From NCBI GenBank assembly GCA_022376925.1, contig JAIOJX010000006.1, positions 59,605,394 to 59,669,393 on the forward strand: a stretch of 64,000 nucleotides of DNA, read 5' to 3'. Shown piece by piece: positions 34,623-46,299 of the stretch (positions are counted from its first letter, which is position 1; every line of letters starts with the position of its first letter). Origin of the DNA: Tragulus kanchil (lineage: Eukaryota; Chordata; Mammalia; Artiodactyla; Tragulidae). The translations under genes and the position numbers were made by a program. The notes below the pieces were generated by a model that worked only from the letters and a program-made list of their open reading frames with translations, searched no databases and was not told where the DNA came from.

Positions 34623-35515
34623 TAAAAACATTTGTTAAATTAAATTCAAATTTCATCAAATTAAAATGCTCTTCAAAAGATAGTGTAAGAGACAAAAAAG
34701 AGACCTGGGAGAAAAGTATTTTAAATAATATATCTGACTAAAGGAGAATTATCTAGAAGAGATCTAAAAACTCAATAGAAAACAGCTCAATTTTAAAAAC
34801 TGAAGAAACCCTTAAACTGATGTTTCAACAGAGAACATATGTGGACATCAAATAAATACATGAAAAAAGTTCGATATTTTTTAGGGAAATATAAATCAAA
34901 ATCATTTGGAGGCACCATGACACAACTATTAAAAAGGTTAAAATTTGGGCTTCCTGGTGGTCCAGTGGATAAGGATTGCCATAGCTCAATAGTATTAAGT
35001 TGTCTGTCACCTTCAAACTGATAGGTACACATGGTAAATGTCAATTAGCACATTATTTAAATTGATTAAAAATTCATGTGTGAATGGAAAATGCCTAGAA
35101 TAGCCAAAATAATGTTGAAAAATACAGAAATGTATATCTAGAACTACTTGTTTTCAACATTATAGTCATCAAGATTGTATGGGTGCTGGCATAACAATCA
35201 AAAAATAGTTCAACATATAGCTGAGTACAAATATTGACCCACAGTTTATGAATAAATGATTTTCAACAATTCAGCTGAAAAATAAAATATTTTTAACAAA
35301 TGTTTGTGCATCAGTTGCATAGTCATAGGCATAACAATGCAAAGTAAAACAATTTTTATTTATTTTCACATTGAAAAGCCCTGAAAACTCAAAATGCATC
35401 ACAGTTCAGAATTAAGACATTTAATTCAGAAATGTCAAAAAGAATAGAGGAGTAAAATGTGATCTAAAAAAGTTACTAGATGTGAGAATAAAAGCAGTGC
35501 AAACAAAATAGAAAG

Positions 35516-35721
35516 TATTAGTCACTCAGTCATGTCCACCTCGTTTCTACCCATGGACCATAGCCCATCAGGCTCCTCTCTCCATGCAATTCTTCAGGCA
35601 AGAATACCTGAGTAGGTTGTGATTTCCTACTCCAGGGGATTTTCCCAACCCCGAGATCTAACCTTTGTTTCTTGCATTGCAAGCAGATTCTTTGCGATCT
35701 GAGCCACCAGGGATGCCCTAA
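35516..35721 (-). mobile_element. Duplicate of the Bov-tA SINE at 34417-34622
   Basis: The same SINE and flanks, offset by 1099 bp within duplication J; not an independent insertion. Confidence 0.93.
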
Positions 35722-36047
35722 TAAAAACATTTGTTAAATTAAATTCAAATTTCATCAAATTAAAATGCTCTTCAAAAGATAGTGTAAGAGACAAAAAAGA
35801 GACCTGGGAGAAAAGTATTTTAAATAATATATCTGACTAAAGGAGAATTATCTAGAAGAGATCTAAAAACTCAATAGAAAACAGCTCAATTTTAAAAACT
35901 GAAGAAACCCTTAAACTGATGTTTCAACAGAGAACATATGTGGACATCAAATAAATACATGAAAAAAGTTCGATATTTTTTAGGGAAATATAAATCAAAA
36001 TCATTTGGAGGCACCATGACACAACTATTAAAAAGGTTAAAATTTGG

Positions 36048-36376
36048 GCTTCCTGGTGGTCCAGTGGATAAGGACAATGCCTTGCAGTGCAAGGGGCGCC
36101 GGTTCGATCCCTGGCCTGGGAAGATCCCACGTGCTGCGGAGCGGCTGGACTGATGTGTCCAATTACTGAGCCCGAGCTCTGGAGCACATGCGCCCAGAGC
36201 CGGCACTCTGCAACAACAGATGCCACCGCGATGGGAGGCCCACAGGAGCCAAAGAACAAAGACGGATGAAAACAGCGAAATGAAAGACCAATAGAAGTGG
36301 CCCACCCGCTCCCCTCCCTCCCTAACCTGACCCCCACCCAAAATAAATAAATAAATAAACCTTAAAAAAAAAAAAG
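36048..36376 (+). mobile_element. CHR-type SINE, sense, with target-site duplication
   Basis: This is a complete tRNA-Glu-derived CHR SINE: the head gggcttcctggtggtccagt, a box-B-like ccggttcgatccctggcctg, the body gggaagatcccacgtgctgc, a C-rich tail module (ccgctcccctccctccctaa) and an (AAAT)n/A tail. It is flanked by aaaaaggttaaaattt on the left and aaaaaggttaaaatttt on the right, a target-site duplication of about 15 bp in the old L1. The C-rich tail module is less usual and could mark a subfamily. Confidence 0.92.
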
Positions 36377-38484
36377 GTTAAAATTTTAAAAATATATACA
36401 AAACACAAAGTTTTGAAAACGGTGCAGAAGAATTGGAACTTTTATGCAATATTAATGAACATATTAAATTATACACCTTTGGAATAGAGTTTGGAATTAC
36501 CTTAAGCAATTAAATATGTGCCTACATCAAAAAATCGAATAACTTATAGTAATTGGCCTCAAGATCACACAAATTTCACATTTAGCAAAACCTTTGAAGC
36601 AACTAGTTCATGAACTAAAGGAAAACATTCATAAAATATTATGATAGTAAACAGACAGGATATATCAATTAAAAAAAATAACTTAAAATTTCAAAGTTAA
36701 CAGGAAAAAGTCCCTAATATAATTCAAGTATAATTTGAAGATGACAATAATGATTATCAGTGAAATAGAAGGCAGATAAATAGAAATAATTCAATCTGAG
36801 GAACAGACAAAATTGAATAAAAAATTAATTTAAAAAATTGCAATAAGAATAACAGACTTTTACAAACCCATATAAAACTATTAAATGAATGAATATGTTT
36901 AATCAGATACCCATAAGGAGAGATAAAAATGAAGATGAGGGAAAAAATTGGAGAAAGAAATAAAGCATAGTAGCCCTAAATTTGACTTTAAAAAAATCAC
37001 CTTAATTGATTCATGAAACTTGTAAAGGCCAAGTACAATGGACTCTAAGCAAGTCTCATTTATAAACACAAAATTGTGAAGCTTCTGAAAACTTTTGAGG
37101 AACAATGACATTGAAAAAATGTTATTTCAAATGATGATATCCTTCATAAAATATGTAAATGAAAGCTGGAGGAATTGATCACTAGTAAACCTGCATTACA
37201 AGATGTACTAAAAGATATTTCTTCAGGCTGAAGGAATACTATATGAAGTAAAACCAGGGATCTATAAGAAGAAATAAAAAAACTTCCGAAACAAGTTAAA
37301 ATTGTGTTTTCTTCTGGGAAGATGACAATGTAACTGAGCCCGAGCTCTGGAGCGCATGTGCCCAGAGCCGGCACTCTGCGGAAACAGACGCGGCCGCGAT
37401 GGGAGGCCCACAGGAGCCAAAGAACAAAGACGGATGAAAACAGCGAAATGAAAGACCAATAGAAGTGGCCCACCCGCTCCCCTCCCTCCCTAACCTGACC
37501 CCCACCCAAAATAAATAAATAAATAAACCTTAAAAAAAAAAAAAGGTTAAAATTTTAAAAATATATACAAAACACAAAGTTTTGAAAACGGTGCAGAAGA
37601 ATTGGAACTTTTATGCAATATTAATGAACATATTAAATTATACACCTTTGGAATAGAGTTTGGAATTACCTTAAGCAATTAAATATGTGCCTACATCAAA
37701 AAATCGAATAACTTATAGTAATTGGCCTCAAGATCACACAAATTTCACATTTAGCAAAACCTTTGAAGCAACTAGTTCATGAACTAAAGGAAAACATTCA
37801 TAAAATATTATGATAGTAAACAGACAGGATATATCAATTAAAAAAAATAACTTAAAATTTCAAAGTTAACAGGAAAAAGTCCCTAATATAATTCAAGTAT
37901 AATTTGAAGATGACAATAATGATTATCAGTGAAATAGAAGGCAGATAAATAGAAATAATTCAATCTGAGGAACAGACAAAATTGAATAAAAAATTAATTT
38001 AAAAAATTGCAATAAGAATAACAGACTTTTACAAACCCATATAAAACTATTAAATGAATGAATATGTTTAATCAGATACCCATAAGGAGAGATAAAAATG
38101 AAGATGAGGGAAAAAATTGGAGAAAGAAATAAAGCATAGTAGCCCTAAATTTGACTTTAAAAAAATCACCTTAATTGATTCATGAAACTTGTAAAGGCCA
38201 AGTACAATGGACTCTAAGCAAGTCTCATTTATAAACACAAAATTGTGAAGCTTCTGAAAACTTTTGAGGAACAATGACATTGAAAAAATGTTATTTCAAA
38301 TGATGATATCCTTCATAAAATATGTAAATGAAAGCTGGAGGAATTGATCACTAGTAAACCTGCATTACAAGATGTACTAAAAGATATTTCTTCAGGCTGA
38401 AGGAATACTATATGAAGTAAAACCAGGGATCTATAAGAAGAAATAAAAAAACTTCCGAAACAAGTTAAAATTGTGTTTTCTTCT
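36165..38484. repeat. Tandem duplication K (unit about 1169 bp) with 17-bp filler
   Basis: Copy 1 is 36165-37315 and copy 2 is 37333-38484. The 17-bp filler (37316-37332) starts gggaagat, as does the SINE at 36119, so it may be a corrupted piece of SINE. Copy 2 differs from copy 1 at several bases in the SINE (gcggaaacagacgcggccgc versus gcaacaacagatgccaccgc). Confidence 0.94.
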
Positions 38485-38620
38485 TGTAATTGCTTTATAA
38501 ATAATAACTGGTTAAGAATTTATAACAGTACCAGGTGGTGATTACCACAGATGGAAACTATGGAAATGGAAATGTAAAGAAGGAAGTGGTTAAATGAAAT
38601 TAAGTTGTTCTAAGTTTATA
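36377..38620 (+). mobile_element. Old L1 sequence, sense (3' UTR piece, then ORF1-like region)
   Basis: Up to about 36515 this continues the 3' region of the old L1 that hosts the SINE. Beyond that, landmarks such as gaaagctggaggaattgatc and attacaagatgtactaaaag (37170-37215) resemble the end of ancient L1 ORF1, so a second L1 fragment is likely. Coding capacity is lost. Most of it is repeated by duplication K. Confidence 0.55.
37339..37545 (+). mobile_element. CHR SINE 3' part repeated by duplication K
   Basis: Only the 3' two thirds of the SINE is present. It starts at the K junction with actgagcccgagctctggag and ends in the same (AAAT)n/A tail. It lacks a head and a left target-site duplication because the duplication starts inside the SINE. 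Confidence 0.92.
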
Positions 38621-38624
38621 TTTC

Positions 38625-38660
38625 TGAAAAAAAAAAAAAAGAAAGAAAGAAAGAAACAAT
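38625..38660. repeat. A-run and (GAAA)n microsatellite
   Basis: A run of about 14 A followed by gaaagaaagaaagaaa; it may be the tail of an older retroposon. Confidence 0.9.
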
Positions 38661-38935
38661 AATAATGTAAAAAGCAAAGTGTGTCTTTGGTGAAGTAAAA
38701 AGTACCATATTTTAAAAAGTGCCTGAACAGACATGAAAAAGCGTGCCATAAGACTGACTAAAAATCATTCCAATACAGATCACTTGCAAGAATTTCAAAC
38801 TAGAATATAAACCTATGACTGACTCATGCTGTTTGGTAGAAACCAATCCAATACTCTAAAGCAACCATCTTTCAATTAAAAATAAACAAATCAAGTTCAA
38901 TAGATAAGTCAATAATAAAAATAAAGAGTATTCAC

Positions 38936-39341
38936 TGTGGTGCCTTCCGCAGAAAGGAAGGCAGTGGGATTGCCCCCGGCTGAACCGGTAGATCTCGGAG
39001 AGAGGCAAGTCTTGCTGCCCAGCCCCCCAGCACACGCAGGGGACAATCAGACACTGCAGGGGTTCTGTCAAAGCAGTTCCGTTTTATTAGTGTAGATTCA
39101 CAGCTTTTATAGGCAAGTGAAGGGGTTTTGCACGGGACTTCCTATAGATTACACCAATCAAGCTAAAGGTCAAGAAATCATCCACAAGCGCGGAAACCAG
39201 GGGAACCAATCAGAAATTTTGACCATCGCTTAGATCACGCCCATATCCCTCCCTGTAGGTGCCATCTTAGCTCCAAACTGAAACAATGTGCTTAAGCTTC
39301 CTTATGCTTGCAACGGTCCTCTTTCAATTCAGAGCCCCACA
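38936..39341 (-). mobile_element. Short solo LTR, ERV2-like
   Basis: Antisense LTR of about 406 bp, from TGTGGTGCCTTCCGC to CCCCACA. The flanks attcac (38930-38935) and attccc (39342-39347) are a 6-bp target-site duplication with one mismatch. It has a single U3 repeat unit (ggtgccatcttagctcc), which explains the short length compared with 578-581 bp relatives. Confidence 0.93.
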
Positions 39342-39930
39342 ATTCCCAAAAGTAGATTAACAAATGGCCAATAAGCATAGAACAAAATACTCCTTATTAT
39401 CAGTTATAAGGGAAACCCAAGTTAAAGCCAAATTAGAGGATACTGGCACACTAATAAAATGTTCAAATTTTTAAAAAAATGACAGTTTCAAGTGCTGGTG
39501 AGGATGAAGTGTAGATAAAGCTGGAATACATTAGTAGTTAGAGTGGTAAAGTGTACAGTTATTTCATGGTTAAATATTCACTTCTCATGTGACACATTAG
39601 TGCCAATTGTGGGCATTCATACAATAGAAATGAAAACATAGTCTTACAGAAGAATATCACAGCGGCTTTACCCCTAAACATCAAGAATTGAAAACAATCA
39701 AACTACCCAAAAATAGGTGAATGGGTAAATTTATACTTTGAAATATTAATAAACAATAAAAAGGAACTAGCTACAGTTAAGACAACACCAGGATTAAATC
39801 TCAGAAGCATTATGTTGAACAAAAGAAACCAAATGCAAATGACTATGTACTATGCCAAATATACACAAGGCTCAGAACTGATGAAAATACAGTAAAAATT
39901 ACCAGGATCTGACATATTTCTTAGGGCCAT
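39342..39930 (+). mobile_element. Old L1 3' UTR fragment, sense
   Basis: Sense landmarks of ancient L1 3' UTR: caaatggccaataagcatag, tttcaagtgctggtgaggat, aatgaaaacatagtcttaca, taggtgaatgggtaaattta and aacaataaaaaggaactagc. The short LTR is inserted at its left part. Confidence 0.75.
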
Positions 39931-42900
39931 ATTTAAAATGCAATTACAGCTTCCTTATATTTCTATATGCAATTGTAACTTTTTACGTACAGGGTAACTT
40001 TCAAGTAAGACATGTGAATATATGAGGGCAGAAATTACATTTGAACATCAGTCTGAGAGGACAATGCTAATGCAGTGTGAGAGTTCAGGCAGCCTACTGA
40101 GTGGCATTCCTTTTCTTTCTTTTTAGATTATCTATCAACAGACATCCAGAACACTGATCTTGCACAGCATGCAAATACAAGACTCAACAAAACAGAGCTG
40201 TAAATCAACAGTGTGTTTGTGTACGCTTTTTCTGAAAACAAAACTGCCTTCAAGCAGGCATTTCAGGTTACTTGCAAGAGTTTGGCTCTCACTTTTTCCA
40301 CTCAGTACTAACTTTCACCAAAACTTTATGTAATTACAAACTTGTTAGAAAGACAACAGTTCTTCGGTAAGCCTAGAAATTCTTTAGGATTCTAATGCTT
40401 ATAAAACTCTCTGCCAATAGTAAATATAACATATTTTTTCCTCATTTAGTTGCTCCTAGATTGAATCAAGTAATTACTTCATTCTCAGCTAAGAATAGTG
40501 GTTTGTAGGAAGTAATTTGAATAATAAATATTATTAAAAAGCATTTTGTTTTCTGCAATCTAATGCCTACTAATAAGAAACTAGGTCTACCATCATTGAT
40601 ATAATCCATATGGTATTATTGATGATTTTCCTGCAGATTTGGTTTCACCAGATTTTGGGGAAAAAGTATTCTTATTTTCCATGTGACATAGTAATTATTG
40701 CATTTCATGTTATGGCCCAGTTTTTTCAACCATCGTGTTCTAGAAAAGAATTTCAAAAGGAATGTACACATGTAAATAAAATACAGTATTCCCCTTCAGA
40801 TTTGCTATGTCAAGGAAAAATTAAAATATACGATCACATCATTATGTAAGTTATTTGAGTTTAGAGGTGGACAAGGTGAGAACTAGCCAGGTGGGTAGTA
40901 GGTCTTCCATAGTTTCACAGGAGTGCAGGTGTTATAAATTGAATCACTGGAGGCTGGAAAGGTTATCTGATGTTCAAATGTGAACAAGGAGGAAAAGTAA
41001 TTTGGTCTTCAAAATTACTCCTCAATAAATAAGCCACTGTCCACTAAATATCAAGCATAAAGTAATTTCAAAATTGTATCTGTCATACAACACTAAGTTC
41101 AATAGCATGGTTATATAAACAAAGATATATTAAATCTTTAAAATTAAACTTCTATATAAATCTTTCTCTTTTTTTCTATTCTGAATACAACATTATACTA
41201 GGCTCTTGGGGTGCTAATAATTGTATTAATTAAACTAAGAAATATTGACAGGTAAATAAATAAAACAAAATTAAATGTTAGTGTTTAATGGAATTTATTT
41301 TAAATTTTTTATTCTAGATTTTAGTTTGTGTACGCTTTTTCTGAAAACAAAACTGCCTTCAAGCAGGCATTTCAGGTTACTTGCAAGAGTTTGGCTCTCA
41401 CTTTTTCCACTCAGTACTAACTTTCACCAAAACTTTATGTAATTACAAACTTGTTAGAAAGACAACAGTTCTTCGTAAGCCTAGAAATTCTTTAGGATTC
41501 TAATGCTTATAAAACTCTCTGCCAATAGTAAATATAACATATTTTTCCTCATTTAGTTGCTCCTAGATTGAATCAAGTAATTACTTCATTCTCAGCTAAG
41601 AATAGTGGTTTGTAGGAAGTAATTTGAATAATAAATATTATTAAAAAGCATTTTGTTTTCTGCAATCTAATGCCTACTAATAAGAAACTAGGTCTACCAT
41701 CATTGATATAATCCATATGGTATTATTGATGATTTTCCTGCAGATTTGGTTTCACCAGATTTTGGGGAAAAAGTATTCTTATTTTCCATGTGACATAGTA
41801 ATTATTGCATTTCATGTTATGGCCCAGTTTTTTCAACCATCGTGTTCTAGAAAAGAATTTCAAAAGGAATGTACACATGTAAATAAAATACAGTATTCCC
41901 CTTCAGATTTGCTATGTCAAGGAAAAATTAAAATATACGATCACATCATTATGTAAGTTATTTGAGTTTAGAGGTGGACAAGGTGAGAACTAGCCAGGTG
42001 GGTAGTAGGTCTTCCATAGTTTCACAGGAGTGCAGGTGTTATAAATTGAATCACTGGAGGCTGGAAAGGTTATCTGATGTTCAAATGTGAACAAGGAGGA
42101 AAAGTAATTTGGTCTTCAAAATTACTCCTCAATAAATAAGCCACTGTCCACTAAATATCAAGCATAAAGTAATTTCAAAATTGTATCTGTCATACAACAC
42201 TAAGTTCAATAGCATGGTTATATAAACAAAGATATATTAAATCTTTAAAATTAAACTTCTATATAAATCTTTCTCTTTTTTTCTATTCTGAATACAACAT
42301 TATACTAGGCTCTTGGGGTGCTAATAATTGTATTAATTAAACTAAGAAATATTGACAGGTAAATAAATAAAACAAAATTAAATGTTAGTGTTTAATGGAA
42401 TTTATTTTAAATTTTTTATTCTAGATTTTAGTTTTTAACAAATAAATAGATTGAAGAGATTGAGATTGCCTGAATTTCCACACTAGATCTCTTCTGAATA
42501 CACTATCAGACAAATAAGGATGCAATAAGGTCTTTATAAAGGTGCCTACATTTTGACTAAGTTGTATTTTCCATGCCTTCAGAGAATTATGATGACAACA
42601 GTCTTTCAGACTTTATTAAATCATGTATTTTTATGCAAATAATTATTAATTAATGCCTTCTCAAATTTAAATCATATCAGAAAGATTTTGACTACCATGC
42701 ATTTAAGTCATGGGCATTTATATCTAGATAAAAACAACTTTCAAGCTGACAGACTAAATCAACTGTTCAGATTTTTTGCAACATCAGATTAAGTAAAATT
42801 TACCTTTGTCCTTTTTTTTTTCTTATGCAGCAATTGAACCACAGCTGTAAGATGAACACTACATCACCTGCTGCATTTTATTCATGGAGTGTTACAAATA

Positions 42901-43114
42901 AGGGCACTGTGCATTAAGGACACAGTTGTAAATATATGATATCTGAAAATAGTAATGGATAATTATGCTGAAAGTGAAATAGATTGGCTAATGAAGCAAA
43001 ATAAATAAAATGTTTGTTATTTTTGTAATGTTGGTACATATATTTGTATTACATCACAGAAAATATTCTAATTAAATACTGTGTAGATAATTGAACAGGT
43101 GTTATGTACAATAT
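39931..43114. other. Unassigned AT-rich DNA with duplication L
   Basis: No element or gene was recognised. The frames at 40610-40849 and 41717-41956 are identical copies of non-coding sequence. Confidence 0.5.
40215..42434. repeat. Tandem duplication L (unit about 1107-1109 bp, two copies)
   Basis: Copy 1 is 40215-41323 and copy 2 is 41324-42434, joined over a shared gttt. Only homopolymer changes are obvious (cttcggtaag versus cttcgtaag; a T-run one shorter). The unit is wholly within DNA that looks single-copy. Confidence 0.96.
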
Positions 43115-43210
43115 TATACAAGCTTTCTTTATGGCTCAGTGATAAATAATGTACCTGCAATGTAGGATGCATGAGTTCAATACCTGGGTCCGGAGAATGA
43201 AATGGAAACC
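43115..43210 (+). mobile_element. Bov-tA SINE, left part, interrupted by an LTR
   Basis: Sense Bov-tA: tttctttatggctcagtgat, acctgcaatgtaggatgcat, tacctgggtccggagaatga. It is interrupted at 43211 and continues at 43728 through 43860 with cacctgggaagtcccatgga, gcagggcacagtccatggga and gactaaacaacagcaacaaa. The ERV is thus younger than the SINE. Confidence 0.92.
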
Positions 43211-43727
43211 TGCGGGGGCCTTCCGCAGAAAGGAAAGCAGCGGCATTGCCCCCGGCTGAACCAGGAGATCTCAGAGAGAGGTGAGTCTTCTTCTCTGCCC
43301 GCCACCCAGCCCCCCAGCAGGCGGGAGACAATCAGACGCCACAGGGGTTCTGTCAAAGCAGTTCTGCTTTATTAGTGAAGATTCACAGCTTTTATAGGCA
43401 AGTGAAGGGGGCTTTGCACAGGACTTCCTATAGATTACACCAATCAAGCTAAAGGTCAAGCAATCATCCATGAGCGCGGAACCCAGGGGAACCAATCAGA
43501 AATTTTGACCATCAATTAACAATTTAGATCACGCCCTCATCTCTTCCTGTATGTGCCATCTTAGCTCCAAACTGCAAACATGCACTTAAGCTTCTTTAAA
43601 CAATGTGCTTAAGCTTCTTTTCATTCCCACGTCCCTTCATGTAGGCGCCATCTTAGCTCCAAACTGAAACAATGTGCTTAAGCTTCCTTATGCTTACAAC
43701 GGTCCTCTTTCAATTCAGAGCCCCACA
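43211..43727 (-). mobile_element. Solo LTR, ERV2-like, inside Bov-tA
   Basis: Antisense LTR of 517 bp, from TGCGGGGGCC to CCCCACA, with a perfect 6-bp target-site duplication gaaacc (43205-43210 and 43728-43733). Two U3 repeat units are present. It lies only about 190 bp from the proviral LTR at 43921. Confidence 0.95.
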
Positions 43728-43920
43728 GAAACCCATTTCAATATTGTCACCTGGGAAGTCCCATGGAAAAAAGGAGTCTAGCAGGGCACAGTCCATGGGA
43801 TAACAAATAGAGTCAGATACAACTAGGTGACTAAACAACAGCAACAAAACCAATATTACACATAGCTATATTTCTATATGTTGCCTTTTGTTTCACTTGC
43901 TACTTAAAGAATCATTCCAT

Positions 43921-44242
43921 TACAGGGCCAGCCCACAGAGGAGAAATGGCGACGGGATTGCCTGTAGCCAGGCCATGGGAAGATTGGAGAGGGGTGAGCC
44001 TGCTGTCCACCAACCCAGCCCCTCGGCAAGTGAGAGACAATCAGACACGACAGGGGTTCCATCAAAGCAGTTCCATTTTGTTAGTGCAGACTTACAGCTT
44101 ATATAGGCAAGTGAAGGGGGTTTCCTAAGGGATTTCCCATAGTTAAACCAATCAAGCTAAAGATCAAGCAATCATGCGTAGATCACACCCTCATCTCTTC
44201 CTTCCTTATGTTTGCAAAGGCCCTCTTTGATTTAGGGTCCCA
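43921..44242 (-). mobile_element. Diverged 3' LTR of antisense provirus 1
   Basis: It aligns along its length with the other LTRs (caatcagacacgacaggggt, cttatataggcaagtgaagg, caatcaagctaaagatcaag) but is more diverged and only about 322 bp long. The whole U3 repeat block is missing. It directly abuts a polypurine tract on its inner side, which marks it as the 3' LTR of the antisense provirus. Confidence 0.8.
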
Positions 44243-44262
44243 ATTTCCCCTTCTTTTATTTT
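44243..44262 (-). other. Polypurine tract of provirus 1
   Basis: The minus strand reads an A/G-only run including agaaggggaaatt immediately before the LTR. This is where plus-strand DNA synthesis would be primed. It is homologous to the tract before the LTR at 50809. Confidence 0.75.
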
Positions 44263-44800
44263 AAAATTAAGAGGCTCTTGATGAGGCAAGGCATAGAGCT
44301 AAGAGGCGGCCAGCCTCTAGCCTCGTCAGCAACTCCCCAGTGGCTGTGCCTGTCTTAGGTTGTCCTCGTCTGAGGATCTTACCCATCATTGGCGAACCAG
44401 TCATCTTATGGGGGCTGGACTGAGTCTTTAGAGCGTTTTTTTATTTGAAGGCCTCATTATATGTCTCCAGTGATTTCTTGGAGGGCCAGATTGACCCAGG
44501 GGCTTTGCGCAAAGTGGGGCTCATCTTCTAGGACCTGAGCAAGCATAATTATTTTTTGTTGTAACTGTCTATAAATGTCTGTTAAGTTAACATTAATGTT
44601 GGATGCATTAATTATCTTTGTCTCAAGCATGGAACCTCACCCCCGGGTATAAATGGCTGGAACAATGATAGGCTTGTGGCATAGTCTCCCATCTCAGGGA
44701 GCGTAAGATCCCTGGATTGACCACGAGTCCCCATAATAGCTCTACAGTCACCAGAGATATAGAAAGATAGAGCTCAAAGAGGATTAATATCACCCTCATG
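44263..44800 (-). pseudogene. Provirus 1 env transmembrane-subunit remnant
   Basis: This is the counterpart of 50160-50790 in provirus 2. It contains cttctaggacctgagcaagc and tcattatatgtctccagtga, the antisense of the same env C-terminal sequence. It covers the end of the transmembrane subunit and the region up to the polypurine tract. Stops break every frame, and the surface subunit is missing. Confidence 0.65.
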
Positions 44801-44801
44801 G

Positions 44802-45017
44802 TTAGCAGCCTAGTGTGCTATTAGAGCGGGTCTCTAGGGAGTCTAAGAATGTCTGTATGGCAACAGCAACGATGGTCACCAGCAAAGAGATGATGAGCAG
44901 TCCAGTAATTACTAGAAGCAGCGTCCACCAGGGTCGCTGCTTCCCTGGCCTGAAAGAGAGAGAGAGAGAGAGTGATGCCTCAAGAACTTTCTGTTCTTGG
45001 GCCTGATATATGGTCAT
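44802..45017 (-). pseudogene. Provirus 1 pol/env-junction frame with one hydrophobic segment
   Basis: This 71-codon frame starts MTIYQAQEQKVLEASLS, overlaps the integrase 3' end in another register, and carries one strong hydrophobic stretch (about residues 32-55, LLLVITGLLIISLLVTIVAV) after a short basic segment. Its Leu-Ser repeat is encoded by a (GA)n microsatellite (44952-44973). The position at the start of env and a membrane segment suggest env start sequence fused to a later piece by deletion. I cannot assign a function to it. Confidence 0.5.
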
Positions 45018-45669
45018 TTATTTTATCTGTGGCAGATTCTAAGGTTTGATCTTTGTTTTCTGGCATAAATTTAAGATTTCTCGCTAGTGCCCATATAGAT
45101 CTGGGTTCCCCAATGGGGACTATGCACCCAAATCCTCTCCCCATCGTAAGGAGTGGGTCAGGCCCCTTCCATTGGCCAGTGATGGGGTCCTTCCATCTCA
45201 CTTGTATTTCAGGTTTTATTTCTTGGTTGGACCAGTGTTTTTGAAAGGGTGCCATCAGTTCATATTTTGAAAATTGTATAATGTTTAGATTAAAGAGTGC
45301 CCTTCCAAGTTGCTGGTGAGGGCTTATTCCACCTTTTTGTTTTTGTAATTGGGCCTTCAAGTTTTGACAATGACATTCAATTATGGCCTGTCCTTGAGGG
45401 TTGTATGGGATCCCTGCGGTGTGGTGGATGTGCCACAGTTGAAAGAAGTTTTGTAAATTTTTGCTAACAAAGCAGGGACCATTGTCCATTTTTATCTGAT
45501 AAGGTAGACTCAGAGTTGCAAAGCATTGTAAGAAATGTTTCTGGACATTTTTTGCTTTTTCTCCTAAATGGGCTGTGGCCCAGCAGGCATAGGAATAAGG
45601 ATCAATGAATACAAAGATGTACTTGAGGTTTCCAAAGGGGGAAAAGTGAGTGACATCTGTCTGCCACAA
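44980..45669 (-). pseudogene. Provirus 1 integrase (core and C-terminal domains)
   Basis: This 229-codon frame covers the betaretrovirus-type integrase core. The first catalytic Asp lies in WQTDVTHF (residue 5), the second in KMDNGPCF and the Glu in QAIIECHC. The family C-terminal segment DPITGQWKGPDPLL leads to GRGFGC. It is unusually intact for this provirus. Integrase joins viral DNA to the host chromosome, but here its zinc-binding N-terminus is separated by a frame change and the rest of pol is missing. Substitutions are visible relative to the copies at 49240-49973 and 59241-59884. Confidence 0.9.
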
Positions 45670-45767
45670 TATATTAGGCCTTAGTCCTCGAGAGTTTACT
45701 CCCGGCGACTGTAAGGGAGGAACTTGTAAATGAGGGAGGCAAGACTTGCAAGTATGTCCAATTTTCT

Positions 45768-46299
45768 TTAAATCTTTGATGGGATCTGTGGGAATTTTTT
45801 ATGTAACCCTCTCCAGTTGATATGGGTTAGATCGTGAAGGTCATGGGCATCTTGTAGGTTATGCACTTGAATTTTATAGGAAGCCGTCTTGTCAGCTAAG
45901 GAATTTCCCATTGAGAGTAGTCCAGGTAGACTTAGGTGCCCCCTAAGGTGGTGTAGATAAGTGGGTTGAGTCCTTTCGGATAATAGGGTGTGGGCTTGTT
46001 GACTTTCCGCTCCTATATCTGTAGAACACACAATCCATCGCTCAATGAAATGATCTTTTTGCCCTGCACAGGCCAATTTATAGTCTGTATTCATTCCCTC
46101 CCAAACTAGCATTTGGAGGAACTGACCTCTTAAAACGTCCTGGAGGGAACGTTCTCTATAGGATCTTTTTACATGATCTACAAAATTGGCGAGATCTTCA
46201 TTATTCTTTTGTGGTACACCCGATATGGGGGTTTCAGTAGGGCCCTCAGCAAGTTTTTCCAGGCAGCCAGACATATAGCCTGTACTTGGTCTTGATAAG
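45768..46299 (-). pseudogene. Provirus 1 gag capsid fused by deletion to RNase H/integrase N-terminus
   Basis: One open frame (continuing from the inserted LTR) reads the C-terminal half of capsid (NNEDLANFVDHVKRSYRERS, then MLVWEGMNTDYKLACAGQKD). Near 46015 it passes into the end of RNase H (HLRGHLSLPGLLSMGNSLAD) and the His-His part of the integrase zinc domain (HDLHDLTHINWRGLHKKF). Nucleocapsid, protease and reverse transcriptase are therefore deleted in frame. The first about 48 codons of the frame belong to the LTR at 46300-46808 and are not gag. Confidence 0.8.

Larger units (their letters stand above)
33856..36047 (+). mobile_element. Old L1 ORF2 3' end and 3' UTR, sense, duplicated by J
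   Basis: It resembles the end of ancient L1 ORF2 and the start of the 3' UTR: cctagaatagccaaaataat, gggtgctggcataacaatca, ttgacccacagtttatgaat, then aaaactcaatagaaaacagc and gaaatataaatcaaaatcat. The reading frame is destroyed. Duplication J repeats about 1.1 kb of it, and an antisense Bov-tA SINE interrupts each copy. Confidence 0.7.
33873..36074. repeat. Tandem duplication J (unit 1099-1100 bp, two copies)
   Basis: Copy 1 is 33873-34972 and copy 2 is 34973-36074, joined over a shared gga. Copy 1 is cut inside the CHR SINE head (ttcctggtggtccagtggat) and restarts in L1. Differences are minimal (aatattatt versus aatagtatt; an A-run one base shorter). Confidence 0.96.

Noticed and set aside
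33856..36047. A unique host exon in the duplicated frames at 34431 and 35530
   Set aside because: Both frames read through an antisense Bov-tA SINE and have no other content.
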